From assembly GCF_000003815.2 (NCBI RefSeq), contig NC_049981.1, forward strand, positions 20,432,646 through 20,492,645: a DNA stretch of 60,000 nt, given 5' to 3'. Both the position numbers and the translations under genes were made by a program. The stretch comes from Branchiostoma floridae (Eukaryota > Chordata > Leptocardii > Amphioxiformes > Branchiostomatidae). Each line of letters opens with the position of its first letter. Within the stretch, counting starts at the first letter, position 1. The notes under the pieces were generated by a model that ran no database searches, had not been told where the DNA came from, and saw only the letters and a list, made by a program, of their open reading frames with translations. Of this stretch, positions 48,834 to 59,860 are shown piece by piece.

Positions 48834-50316
48834 TCATTGTAACACACACTATAGACGTACTGTATTGGGCGTTTTTTCCACTTGCAGGTGTGCATTACGT
48901 TAATGATATGCCAAGTAGCACTCATCATACAATATATCATCATTGAAAAGGTTACACGGGCTGTTACGTACAATTCCCCTCCCTTGTCATTGATACAGCA
49001 ACGACAGGATCGAGTTAGGTTTAAAGCTACACCGTGCCAGATGGCTCAATGTTTCAACAAGTCTAGCGTTACGAATGCTGGGCAAATAGGATAGATGGCG
49101 AGACAACGATTTACTGTGCCGGTGCTGCCGGTATTATACGGCTGTCACCATCTTCTCAGGTTCTACAGTCTGATACAATCCTGGTAATCCGTAATAATGC
49201 TACATAGGGTAGAATGTATGTGCTTCAGTGACGCTTCATATCGTGATGAATTGGTCATACATAAAACATGATGGGTAGGTGGACTGGCGCACCCGGCAAG
49301 GCGCGGAGGCAGCGCCGATAACAACTCCCGTTACACCCGGCCTAGAGGACGTTCAGAACACATGAATCTTTGCCACTCTGTAGATAACTTCTTTTCTTCC
49401 GCCTGACACGCCAGTCCACAACCCTGGTAAGTACGTTCTCTGTAGACCGTTTCTCTCCTTCTCGGATAGTCAGGAAATATGAAATGATGTGAGGGGAAAA
49501 TCGCTACAAGCTCTTATGTATGTAGATTAAAACAAACATCCTCCTAATGCTTAGCAAAAAATGTCGTATCTCCTGATAGAATTTCTTGCATCAAGTGCTT
49601 TAAAATCGACTTATATACTACAGACAGAAAACGGCGCACAGTGAAGTAATATTGTACTCGGTTTTCGAGGCTTGTCTTCACGTATATTAGACATATCCTG
49701 TGGTGCTTTTTTGCTTGCAGAATATGCATGAAGTCTCCAGCCTGGATGCCATCCAATTATTCGCCTGTTAATGAACGTAAATCGTGTGAAATGTCCCAGG
49801 CTCCCTTCGTTTGTTAAATAACGCGTGTATTAATTTCATGGGTTGGAGTTAATAGCAAGTGAATGCTCGAATCTGCATGGTAAACATCCTTATCCTATTT
49901 TCAGTCCAAACACGTTCATCTAGTACTTTCACAACTGCACTCATCACAGATTGCTACCTTGTTGTTGAATTGATAGTCCTTTTCTCTTGTGGCCTTTTAT
50001 GGGACCAAAATTACTGGTTTTGAGATGGCTACAGGGTGCTATTTCTATTCTTACGCCGCGAAAGAGGTATTAGGAGAAAGATGGCCCAACTTGTTTTCTC
50101 CTAGTAAACTGTAGTTATCGTTCAATATGGAATCCTAGCGGATGAAAGAAAATGATAACATGTTTTGTATATCGGTTATTTATTCTAGATTGTGGGAAGG
50201 TAGTTAGTATATCTAACAGTAACTGTCGGTAGTACGTTTTTCATATATCAATGTAGTTATTTCTGCCGAGCAATTTCAATTTAAGTATTTTCCTACAATT
50301 TCACTAAAAAAAGTCG
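48834..50316. other. Interval between the two duplicated segments
   Basis: No gene supported. 49270-49340 is a GC-rich patch with no open frame of note. Confidence 0.35.
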
Positions 50317-50675
50317 ACCACTGGCAGGTGATATACAATCTTACGATCAGACATTTGAGTAAAGGAATTCATAACTTCCTGGATTTTACATCTGTTAACA
50401 GATCAAGGCTTTGAACGGAATGCGTAGTAAACATTGTATTTCTATGTTCAGTGTATTGATATATTTGCGCTTGCACCAGGTATATCTGTACAATCACAGC
50501 GTGATGTTGAAAATACCAGTGAAAGTGCCCTGATGCACTTAATTTTTTCATAGTTTAACTGAATTCGTCCGATCCCTTCTGCCGAAAAATGAAGGAAAAA
50601 ATCACTACCTACTGACTTTTATTTTTTTCAGGCCCGCAGCATTTTGTCTTAGGCCTAATTCAAGATACCTCATGA
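50317..50675 (+). repeat. Diverged direct duplication, copy 2
   Basis: Second copy of the segment at 48427-48833, with several indels. Neither copy contains a shared long ORF, so this is either a tandem segmental duplication or two copies of an unidentified interspersed repeat. Confidence 0.7.
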
Positions 50676-51551
50676 GAATGAAGTTCCTCACTCCTGTGTA
50701 TGCAATTACGAGGACGAACGTTGTGAGTGTTTTCTATTAATGTGTACGTGTGGGGAAGTTGACACCAAGGTACATGATTCCCCGTTGTCAAGCAGGGTCA
50801 TATTCTCTTCAAAATCCTCTGAGAAATTTGGTTTTATGACCGTAGCATTCATCAATATTAAGAGTTGTTTAATGAGTCAGCGAGAAAGCCTGCGGGTGTT
50901 TTCACGTGGGGAATATATTAAACCTTTCATAGTTTTCCATCTGTAGGTTTTACATGACTTGCCGTTTTACTGGGTGTCGTCTTTCGAGTGTGCAGCTGGC
51001 TGCCTTGCTTATTAGTAAAGCACCGAACTTCGCCATATTCTGTTAGGGATGAAATATAGCATGGCCTCCAGCTTATCAGTCATTTCCATATGTGGCTCCT
51101 AATGCAGCGTGGAAAATTAATGTCCACAGCTAGCTGCAGGGCTTCTGTGGCAAGAACCTCCGACTTTTCCCTTAATCTTCCCCTGCAAGGCTCCATGTTT
51201 CTTTGATGGTTCAGAAACAGGCAATCACCATCGCGTCTGACGAGGTTCCATACATACTCAGTGTTGTACATGGCGTTGAACTCGTAAATGACTCGTCCCA
51301 AATTACGATGATGATTACCGTGGCAAGACTTAATGGAGGTAATAATGTGAACCTCTCGTTTCGGGCGGTAAAAGAACGCAGTAAATGCCTCACGCTGATT
51401 GATTTTTGACCCGGATGAAGTATTGGTATTTGATATTGTCGCATGTATCTTATTCTAGGCATCGGGATGAATGAGCTTGAAGAGACACCAGGTAATACAT
51501 GGAGGTCTCATGCTGAAATTGATTCCTGTACAGTGGCAATGATACATTGAT
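50676..51551. other. Non-coding interval upstream of the TTAA MITE
   Basis: Overlapping 66-83-codon ORFs on both strands at 51080-51462 have no motif. Confidence 0.35.
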
Positions 51552-51879
51552 GTGTACTTGCTTCTGCCTGTGAATAGGTTAAGGCCCCCTCTCACTTGAC
51601 GTGCGGCACGCTTGCGGCATTGCTGCGTTCGGAAGATGCTCAACGAATTTCAGAGATAAAGAACGAATTTTCTTACTTGTTGTGTATTTTGTGGTCTTCT
51701 ATGTCACACTTTTACGTATTGCGCAATATCTGAATTATAACAAATCGGAGAAAATAACAAAACAGTACCGCAGTGAACGAACGCAGCAACGCCGCAAGCG
51801 TGCCGCACGTCAAGTGAGAGGGGGCCTTAAGTAGCTGTGCCATTCTTGTGCACTTGCTTCTGCCTCACGGTGAATAGGC
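51552..51879. repeat. Direct repeat flanking the TTAA MITE
   Basis: GTGTACTTGCTTCTGCCTG (51552) and GTGCACTTGCTTCTGCCTC (51848) begin ~30-bp copies that both end in GTGAATAGG. They lie just outside the MITE, so the element sits between two copies of the same host sequence. Confidence 0.75.
51583..51826. mobile_element. piggyBac-like MITE with TTAA target duplication
   Basis: 244 bp bounded by ~50-bp nearly perfect inverted repeats: GGCCCCCTCTCACTTGACGT at the left and its reverse complement at the right. TTAA lies on each side (51579-51582, 51827-51830), the target duplication of piggyBac-type elements. The centre is AT-rich. The 77-codon ORF over it is incidental. Related single ends lie in introns at 54002 and 56556. 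Confidence 0.85.
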
Positions 51880-52315
51880 TACACCGATCGAGCGAAGTAC
51901 TTGTACAGTATAAGCAGCTGCGGATCACATGCTGTTGCCATATACCTTGCTCCGGCCACATCTTTGTGATCCTTATGATGGGCTACTCAGTGTTGTGGGG
52001 TAACATTAACATAACGAGTCAAGAATATCCTGGTTGATAAACACAGTACTTTACAGAGGAGCTAAGAAACATGTGCATGTTCGTTTGCACAAGCCAAGGG
52101 GAGACTGACCATGTGCTCTGTTTGATCCCCAAGGATTTTTATCATTAGAATATCGGAATTTTGTAATAGCCTGCGTGGCTGTATTGGTTTATGTAAGGAG
52201 GCCATAGTCACTTTGGCCTCATTGGTTTATGCTGCAGTAGATCATAGCTGTAAACGATGAACAAGATGCATATTGGTCAACATGTCAGTAAGCTATATTC
52301 TCTCCCGTTTCGCAG
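51880..52315. other. Sequence upstream of the dispanin-type gene
   Basis: No TATA box or upstream exon identified. It ends in a pyrimidine-rich acceptor-like tract, TTCTCTCCCGTTTCGCAG, at about 52298-52315, suggesting that a non-coding 5' exon lies further upstream. Confidence 0.4.
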
Positions 52316-52341
52316 CAGATAGAGCTAACATGTGATCGACG

Positions 52342-52523
52342 ATGCAACCAGACCCCCCGATGTTTGATCGTCACGTGACAGAGCACGTCACCGAGCATCC
52401 CGATGTGTCATGGCCGCCACCTCTGGCGACGACCTTGGCCATAGTAGAGAGGCCCACTAGGCCAACCCTGGACATCTTCGGGGGAAGATGTCAGACCCTT
52501 AATCCCAGAAGCCTGATCATAAG
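52342..52523 (+). CDS. Dispanin-type gene, coding exon 1
   Basis: Starts MQPDPPMFDRHVTEHVTEHP. An acceptor-like TTTCGCAG 26 bases upstream suggests the exon begins at about 52316 with a short 5' UTR. The donor AAG|GTTTGT leaves two bases, completed to Ser by the next exon. Confidence 0.7.
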
Positions 52524-55500
52524 GTTTGTTGGAATCTCTGGGCAGGTATACTACTATAATTCACCAGAGAAAGCAGTATATTACTTTTGTATTGTATCAT
52601 TGTTTTTTTTTTCGCGGCATCATATCTCGACACCAATTTGTATTCATTTTAGCTTGTACATATGGTTAGTAGTGGCGCTAGTGATGGGTTTGTCGTGTTA
52701 TAGATTTACCGATCAATGCTTTTTTTTCTTTTCGTATCGAATATCATACCAGTCTACATTGTTCTTGGCGGTGATCTTTTGATATAGAGGTTATAAAACT
52801 CTTCTTACTCTGACTTTTATAGCACCCCAGAAACAGAGGATGTGCCACTAACCAGCCTCGGTAGTCTGACTCCTCTGGAGGAGAAGAATGAGAGAGACAG
52901 CGGTTTCCCCTCGGAGTCAGACATCTCCCTATCCTCCAGCGCCACGCCACTGTATCCTGGCATCTCTCCATCCTCCAGTACTACCCCGCTTCTCGGGGAC
53001 TTCTCAAGGTCATCCACCTGTCAATCACTGGGGGATTGCCTCTCAAGGTCATCAAGTTCCACGCCGCTTATTGGCGAGAGCATCTCGAGGTCGAGCTTAG
53101 CGCCGCTATTGGGAGAGGTTGCTCCTCGGTCGGCAAACTCAGATTACGACATCGCGAACGAGCAAACTACGAACAAGTCGTGCCTGCCGAAGTCGTCAAG
53201 TACGACACCCCTGCTGACGGATCTGGATCGGGACGATTCGGGGTACTCGCTCGACTCGCAGACATATCAAACGTCGTGTAAAGGAGCGCAAGTGAACCTT
53301 GGACATTCGGCATCGTGCGATGCGATAGAGGAAAGTAGCGGGAAGGAAGAGCCAACAGACTGTACAATACATCCAGGTACGACACGGATGTGCTGAAAAC
53401 CTTACTTGATTCGCCAAATTGTTTTTGAGTTTGTGACCTAATCTTAGGCCAGTTGGGCGAAAATGTACAATAACGTTGATTCATTCACTGATTACTCTGT
53501 GACGGGTAACCTCCGGCGACAGAGTTTTGTTTTTGTCCGACGTGATGAGTGTTTGCATCTGTATCTCAATGTTCCCTTTGTCGCATTCGTATTAACTTTG
53601 ACATGTCCTCTGCACGCAGTCGCGCGATGATGTAAGTTGTTTTTTTGCGATAGCTGTTTTTATAATCGATGTAATAATTATTTATATCATTGCTTCACCT
53701 AATCACCATATGTTTCTGAAATTCCCCCAGAGTTTGAGAGAGTGTACGAAGAATGGCAGGGCGGGGGAGGCGTCCCTCAGCGAGAGTACATCAACAACGG
53801 CTTCGACAAGGTTTACGACCAGGTATATGACATCAGCAGTATCGTCACGGTTAGTGATGACGTCATGAGCATGACGTCATATATTGCTGTTGTAATAGCA
53901 AAAGAAGGTTTCCGATTCCCCCCAATAAATGAAGACAACTTATAACAATATGATGAAGATAGCGTGTTATACTTGTCGATTGACCTTAATGTGTACATAA
54001 AGCCGGGATCTCACTGGACTGCGGCATCTTGCAGGCGTCGCTGCGTCCTAAATTTGATTTGCGCCACGTAATATGATTCGTTTCTTTGTCGATGAGATTT
54101 GCTGAGCGCCCTGTCAAATCACTCGGGCACAGCAAGGTCGCCCACATGCCGAGGGTTCAGTAAGATTCAGTAGCTTAATCTATTCACAAAATTTCAAGAC
54201 TAACGTGTCATTGTATGCTAACAACATTTTGTTTTCTTTGTGATGTGCCAGCTTTGCCACACTGTGTAACTACGGTAACTACTCTCACACACGCGGTTCA
54301 ACGCACCAAAAATCATAAAATGAAAAGGTCAAGGCAAAGGCCGAGGAGTGTAGAATATAATTTACTGTACAAAACAGCTTAGTATCATACACTCTCTGTA
54401 CACAGGATCGTCCTGTGTGTTGGTGTGTATTATTGAATATTATTGAAATCTTCGTGGTCATTTTAGCCAATATGGTCGGTCCTTATCAATTTTCTCTTCC
54501 CTATATGATAGCAAGCGTACTGTTCGGTTATTGCCTTCCGCCTATACCCACAATTTATCTCTGAGAAGCAGAAGTACATATGTTATAAGTAAGAGTCCAA
54601 AGGGTAATTCTACCGGAAGTGTGAAAAGAAGCAATCATCCATCATATTTTCGCCTACAGCTTTTTGAACTGCTGAGAAAATGTTTTTTGATAAATGATGC
54701 GTATCGTCGCTAGTCCCACCTGGGGAAGATACTGACTTTTACCCTTTTCTGGCATTTTACCACGAAATAAAGCTGACATCCACTCAGTTGGACTTCATTT
54801 TCCGCGGAAAATAAAAGGTGCGACGTACGGTGCGGCATCTTTATATTCAGCCACACTGTCTCATAATTCACGGTTTTACTTTGCTATTTCAGCGGGTATG
54901 TCACTGGGCCGCGTCTGTTGGCGACTGTTTGCAAACAGACGCCTATCAGTCCCAATTTGTCTCCAATCTGTTGCAAACGGGCGCCAATTTGTCGTCTAAA
55001 ATGTTGGATTTTTGGAAAATTTCTTAGAAGAAAGACCAATTCAGTAATTCGATGTTTAAAAACTCTTTTTTTCGTGTGATTTTGTTTAACATCCAGGCTT
55101 TTTCCAAAATACGCACCGGCCAACCTTTTTCAGAAGCTTTCCGAAGTTGTTTTATCAAATGCAGTGACAACACCTTGCGATTTCCAGTAGTGTTATCTTG
55201 TTTTTAATTTGGGCCGACACTGAGAAGGTGACAATCCGGCCATTTTATTTTAACCCCGCGTCATCGTACGTCAGTGCGACTGCTGGAGAAAATAAGCGAA
55301 AATCGCAAAGCTGCAATTCATAAATTGTCCCAAACAGACCCGGCCAGAACAACTTTCCTGACTTTCAGCCGCCCCCCTAATTCCCCGTAGCGTGCATATA
55401 CTTGACACGGGCACTGACACATGGTCAAGTATGCTAGAAATTCTATGAATAACATTTTCAAGTCTTGAAAAAGTGATTTCTACGAGATGCACTTCTGATC

Positions 55501-57866
55501 TTGGAAGAAAGCTGCTCCTTGATGTGAGAATCGCCATGTTGATAGATGTGGCCAGTGAGTGGGGATTAAGGCGGGTTCTCTCCTCTCTGATCAGATACAG
55601 GTCTGAAAGCCGGTAAAATTGCACCCATATATCATGGAATATCACGCGAATACAGGAGAGAATATGTATGTGTGTTTGTGTGTGCGTACATGTGTAGACA
55701 AACAAAAAATGAGAGAGTAATGAATAGCGTATCCTCTGCCTGGGAGTAGAATCATCCCAGGTCCACTAATAGATCCGTCAAGAGAGGGTTTGGTGTTGAC
55801 TTTTGCATTTCCCGTTTCTGAATAACACCACACAGAGGTTTGGAGATTGTTGCGCTTTGTTGAAAATCGCCTCTGGCACCAGCCACCCGGTAAAATGTGG
55901 CTGTGAAAGTTTGACGGCACAGATAGCGGACATTGCGGAGCCAGCGCTAATCTCTGTATCCACCCGAAATGCCAACTTGCGTCCCTGCATACAATGTAGT
56001 AATACCGAGGCTTCATTCCACCACTAACATTTCAGTATATGGCACTTGGCAGGGCACTCTTTACAAGATAGCGTAAGACATATCTGAGTAGCAGTGTTGG
56101 AATAAAGTTATTTGACGGAGCACTGCACTGTGCTTTGAGAGAGGGCAGCGAGATCGCCGTATTAGTGCAATGGGGGTATAACGTACCCTACGGTTGATTG
56201 CTATCTGTAAATGTTGTATTTTTGGCGGTGATTTGATTTTGTTTCCAACTCAAAACCATCGCGAAAATGCTTTTTACGTCTTCTGTCCACCTACTATATT
56301 GTTTCAAACGCGAACTTAAAACCACCGCATACACTCCATTTTCTCCCAACCACTAGATTATCGGCATTTACTGTGTTTGTCTTGTTCCACAGGTTGAGAG
56401 AGGCGGCACGTTACCCAGGGACCCCAGCACAGTCTTCCACCAGGGTCTCCCCCCAGACTACATGGGCATGTCCGTTTTCTCCACCATATGCTGTTTTGCA
56501 CCTCTCGGAATAGCGGCGCTCTACTTTTCTCTTGAAGTGAGTATCAAGTGATTTCAAAGCTGGCATCTCACTGGACGGCGTCATGTTAGCTGCGTCGCTA
56601 CGTCCTAATTTTTGTCTCCAAATAAACTAGGTCTGGAGATTGTTGTTACCAGTGATTTACATCGGGGCATTCTGTTTGAAAGACTCCGAAGAACATCGCA
56701 CATAAAAGTTTACTGTCGCTTCTATTCGATTCCTAGTCTGGATGCCTGGCTGTTCTGATCCTACACAGACCAGCCCTTCGGGCTACGGCCAAGATGCTCC
56801 GAAGAAAATTGTCTACAACACTCTCCCCTCATAAATGATAGAATTTTTTGCGGTCAGGGGCCTGACATTGGTCCGCCATCCGGGCTATCTTCCCCTGACG
56901 TCTTCCATTGATCTCCATTGGCACCCCAGTCCACCCACGCCGCAGAAACACGCCGCATTAGCGCGTACACCGTGATTAACGAGATAGGAGGTCTTTTCAT
57001 GGGCAAGCAAAAAACGAGTCAATGAAGCCCTGCCGTCAATTAGGTGCCGGTAAAGGTCATTAACTTAAACACCTTCGTCTATTTATAACAGGCTGCTGAA
57101 TTCATTAACCCATCATTCTGTCAAAACGTGCCGTGCAGAATACTGATAATTCACCCTTAGCTTAATCGTGCTGTTATGGTATTCAATTCAATAATTCAAA
57201 CGTAACTTTTAATTCCAAGAAAAAATAGTGTTTTAATAGCTTTTGACAGTATAAGCTTAAATCCACACCCGATCTTCAAACTTTAATGGTTTGTGCGTGC
57301 TTCTATATCATTTGCAGAGAATGGTATGTTACGTTTGTGTTTCCTTGGAGATAGTTATAGACATTTTCTCTGAAAAGGGTTATTCTCTGGTTTATTCCCA
57401 TCTGGGTTATTCTCTAGCAGATGACTTTTAACTTGTTTAAGTGCAATATATCTTGTTTAAGTGCAATATTCTTGTAAAAGCTACAGTGCAATACACTCTA
57501 AGATTGCTATGTAACGTTGTGCAATACTATATGTATCAAAAAGTCGGATGCACACCTGATGTTTTACCTTGCGCCCTCCAGAATTGTTATTATTCTGATT
57601 AAGGGGTCGGCCTAGGTTTCTTCGTCTTTTAAACTCATCTTGTATGTTGATTTTAAATGTGTTGCGTTTATATGTCAATAAAGATGATGTCAACCCCCCA
57701 TGTTGTTTTCATTTCTTGGCAGACGAGCAGCTCTATAATACTGGGGGACTACCACTTGGCGAGTAAGACATCCCGTCGTGCCCAGCTCCTGTCCATCATG
57801 GCCATCATCCTCGGAACCCTTGCCTACACGGTAGCGCTGGTTGTCGTGGCAACACACATGACCTGA
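52342..57866 (+). CDS. CD225/dispanin-family membrane protein, SynDIG/PRRT1-like
   Basis: Five coding exons (52342-52523, 52823-53376, 53731-53822, 56393-56536, 57723-57866) join in phase to 371 codons plus stop being the 372nd. Residues 1-300 are mostly disordered: Pro-rich start, then STTPLL/SSSTPL-type Ser-Thr repeats. Residues ~301-322 form the first membrane segment (SVFSTICCFAPLGIAALYFS) with a Cys-Cys pair at 309-310, a likely palmitoylation site. A cytosolic loop with GDYHLASKTSRRAQ follows, then the second membrane helix (~345-367) and a very short tail. PLGIAA, GD..LA and SRRA are family hallmarks of CD225 proteins such as SynDIG1 and PRRT1, which associate with AMPA receptors in vertebrates; function here is inference. 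The ATG is the first after an in-frame TGA (52333). Confidence 0.85.
52823..53376 (+). CDS. Dispanin-type gene, coding exon 2 (Ser/Thr/Pro-rich)
   Basis: The acceptor is TGACTTTTATAG and the donor CCAG|GTACGA. It encodes TPETEDVPLTSLGSLTPLEE and then four to five imperfect repeats of the SRSSSSTPLIGE/SSTTPLLTDL type, followed by acidic DRDDSGYSLDSQ. Low-complexity and probably disordered, with many possible phosphorylation sites. The exon leaves one base, completed to Glu. Confidence 0.8.
53731..53822 (+). CDS. Dispanin-type gene, coding exon 3
   Basis: The acceptor is AATTCCCCCAG and the donor CCAG|GTATAT. It encodes FERVYEEWQGGGGVPQREYI and ends VYDQ in phase 0. Reading on into the intron gives a spurious 67-codon ORF. 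Confidence 0.8.
53858..53879. promoter_or_regulatory. Two CRE-type palindromes in intron 3
   Basis: TGACGTCA occurs at 53858-53865 and 53872-53879, 14 bases apart start to start, just inside the intron. This is the full palindromic CREB/ATF site. Activity is inference. Confidence 0.4.
54002..54062 (+). mobile_element. MITE end fragment in intron 3
   Basis: GGGATCTCACTGGACTGCGG followed by CGTCGCTGCGTCC resembles the ends of the TTAA MITE (CTCACTTGACGTGCGG...TGCTGCGTTC). No inverted partner was found nearby, so it is a single end or a decayed copy. Confidence 0.45.
56393..56536 (+). CDS. Dispanin-type gene, coding exon 4 (first membrane segment)
   Basis: The acceptor is CTTGTTCCACAG and the donor GAA|GTGAGT; exactly 48 codons, phase 0 at both ends. 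It encodes VERGGTLPRDPSTVFHQGLP and then the first CD225 hydrophobic segment with the Cys-Cys pair. Confidence 0.9.
56556..56620 (+). mobile_element. MITE end fragment in intron 4
   Basis: TGGCATCTCACTGGACGGCG and CTGCGTCGCTACGTCC match the fragment at 54002. It starts about 20 bases after the exon 4 donor. Confidence 0.45.
56621..57722. other. Intron 4 remainder; possible conserved block
   Basis: 56940-57130 has balanced composition with GATTAACGAG, GTCAATTAGG and TTTATAACAGG motifs and may be a regulatory element. The rest is AT-rich without structure. Confidence 0.3.
57723..57866 (+). CDS. Dispanin-type gene, terminal exon (second membrane helix)
   Basis: The acceptor is CATTTCTTGGCAG; 47 codons plus TGA (57864-57866). 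It encodes ILGDYHLASKTSRRAQLLSI and the helix LGTLAYTVALVVVATHMT. The last five codons already belong to the 24-bp repeat that continues downstream. Confidence 0.9.
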   Translation, partial: TSSSIILGDYHLASKTSRRAQLLSIMAIILGTLAYTVALVVVATHMT

Positions 57867-58206
57867 CCAATGGCAACACACATGACCTGACCAATGGCAA
57901 CACACATGACCTGACCAATGGCAACACACATGACATGACCAATGGCAACACACATGACTTGACCAATGGCAACACACATGGCATGACCAATGCCAGCACA
58001 CGTGATATGACCAATGGCAACACACATCACCTGACCAATGGCAACACACATCACCTGGCCAATGGCGACAGACGTGACTTGACCAATGGCAGCACAGATG
58101 AATTGACCAATGGCAACGCATATGAACTGACCAATGACACCACAGATGACCTGACCAGTGACAACACACATGACTTGACCAATGACAACACATATGACTT
58201 GCAGCT
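57848..58206. repeat. 24-bp minisatellite overlapping the stop codon
   Basis: About fifteen units of GGCAACACACATGACCTGAC plus CAAT. The first unit contains the last codons and stop of the dispanin-type gene. Early units are nearly identical; later ones diverge (GACACCACAGATGACCTG and similar). Because 24 is divisible by 3, a 195-codon reverse ORF (CCHWSGHV repeats) and a 104-codon forward ORF (TNGNTHDL repeats) appear; neither is taken as a gene. Confidence 0.95.
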
Positions 58207-59189
58207 AGCATGGTTTGATCATGACCAAAGGGAACAGCATACAGTTTGATCACTTGGCAAACGCGGATGATATACATGTTCCAGGAAATCCTTCACAGTG
58301 TATTCGGACATTTGAATGCGACACGCCGCTTGAATACGGGATCATGGGTAGAAGTTGGCTGTAACATCTTCAAGAAAATCATATTATACAAGTCGTTCTA
58401 ACTATCGAAAGATGAGTTACACATTCTCCGTATGTTATTCTTTGAAACCTTCGCGTGAGGTCCTCACCAACAGATGCGATACTTCAAACTTTCAGCTTAA
58501 TTGAGGGAACGGTGTACATATCTGCATGTGTACAGTTAAAAGAGAAACTTCGCCCCCCAGTTGTCGTATTATTGATGTTGAATATAATATGCTGCAACTG
58601 GGTAGGTACCATATTACACGTTCAGCCTTGTAACATGATTCGAAGCGGTTAATTGATCATGACACGTTTTTCTTATCAAGAGAACACTATATTAGGTACC
58701 TGAAGCCTGCATGTTCCTCTACCTTCAGACACAAAAGTAGTAACTTATACTGCTCTAACTCTTACTATATACTTGTCAAAATGTACAAGCTTAGGGATCA
58801 CTTAAGTTGTAAATAATGTATAAAAAGATTCTTAAAATGGCAAGACGTTTATAATTATGATAACAAGCGGTCCAATTAAGTCACGGTACACAACTTTACA
58901 CGGAACTGGGAACATGAATCTAACCTAAAAAATGTAAAAAATATGACATTCTACGTATGGAATAGCATGCGACGTGAACAATAATTGTGTTTTACTCGTA
59001 TTTGTATCATATTTATTCATTGATAAATGGTTTATTTGGACGCATTGTGTTTTCTGTTCTCGTCTCCTCCGTATATCTTACTATACTAGCCAGTAACTGA
59101 TACATTTGTATTGAAAGTAATCATCAAAGATACTAAGGTACTACTTCCTGAGAACACCAATCACCTGTGCACTACCATACTGACTTGCA
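58207..59189. other. Downstream of the dispanin-type gene
   Basis: AT-rich and probably 3' UTR for an unknown distance. I found no canonical AATAAA close to the stop. No other feature. Confidence 0.4.
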
Positions 59190-59530
59190 GGGCGATCTTC
59201 TGGTCAGGGTTGTAATTGACTTAGAATCTAAAGGTTAAAGGTTCGAATCCCTATATAGCAGCTCCCAAATGCTGTGCCATTGAGAAAGGCACACCTCACT
59301 GGACTCTGGTGAGAATGATTACGCCCTCTCGTCTCGGACGTAAAGCCCAGAGTTTAAGAACAGTCGACGTCATACCTCGAGCTCGTTAAAGATACCACCA
59401 GACTCATCGAAAAGAGTAGGGACCCATTCCGTTGAGAGAGGATCAAACCTTACCGTCTGGTCTTAGGAAGCTTGTACTTTTTGTACAAAACTAGTGTGTT
59501 ATGCATTTACTTACCAGTTATCGAAATCGA
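59190..59530 (+). mobile_element. tRNA-derived SINE, family 1, copy 3
   Basis: B-box-like AGGTTCGAATCCC at 59240-59252, then ATGCTGTGCCATTGAGAAAG shared with copy 1, GGACGTAAAGCCCAGAG, and the 3' block ACTAGTGTGTTATGC near 59488. This copy has the best-preserved B box. Confidence 0.7.
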
Positions 59531-59637
59531 AGCAAAATTGCACACAACTCTTAATTTAATCGTTTTCATGATCAAAACAATGGGATCTTCTTTCTTCTTA
59601 AAAACATCCCTTATCCTCCCTATATCTAAATTGCCTG

Positions 59638-59860
59638 GGGTGTCTGTGTGGCGCAACGGCTAGATCGTTGGAATCAGAATCAGTAGAGGTTCTGAGTTCG
59701 ATACTCGCCATGCCCCTGCCCCCATGACGGTGGAGTGACGCCCACCGAGCCTCATGGCTAATCTGTCTTAAGGTGCCAAAAACACCTACGGATTTGGTGC
59801 TGCCAGTGTGTCAACATCTGCACACTTGCCACTAAGACCTGTGATTTTTTTTTCAATTCC
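59638..59860 (+). mobile_element. tRNA-derived SINE, family 4
   Basis: The tRNA-like head is at 59638-59717, with A-box-like TGGCGCAACGGC and B-box-like GAGTTCGATACTC. Ends GGGGTGT and ATGCCCC can pair over seven bases including two G-U wobbles. A GC-rich body follows (CCCCCATGACGGTGGAGTGA). The missing CCA context and the attached body argue for a SINE head over a working tRNA gene. Confidence 0.6.

Noticed and set aside
55271-55705. 144-codon reverse ORF in intron 3 of the dispanin-type gene
   Set aside because: Starts in a GT-rich low-complexity stretch, with no domain or conserved-looking segment.
57690-58277. 195-codon reverse ORF with Cys-His repeats resembling zinc fingers
   Set aside because: CCHWSGHV repeats come from the 24-bp minisatellite and overlap the terminal exon of the dispanin-type gene; spacing does not fit a zinc finger.
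59638-59717. Functional tRNA gene
   Set aside because: A and B boxes and a 7-bp acceptor pairing are present, but the T stem is imperfect and a SINE-like body follows directly.
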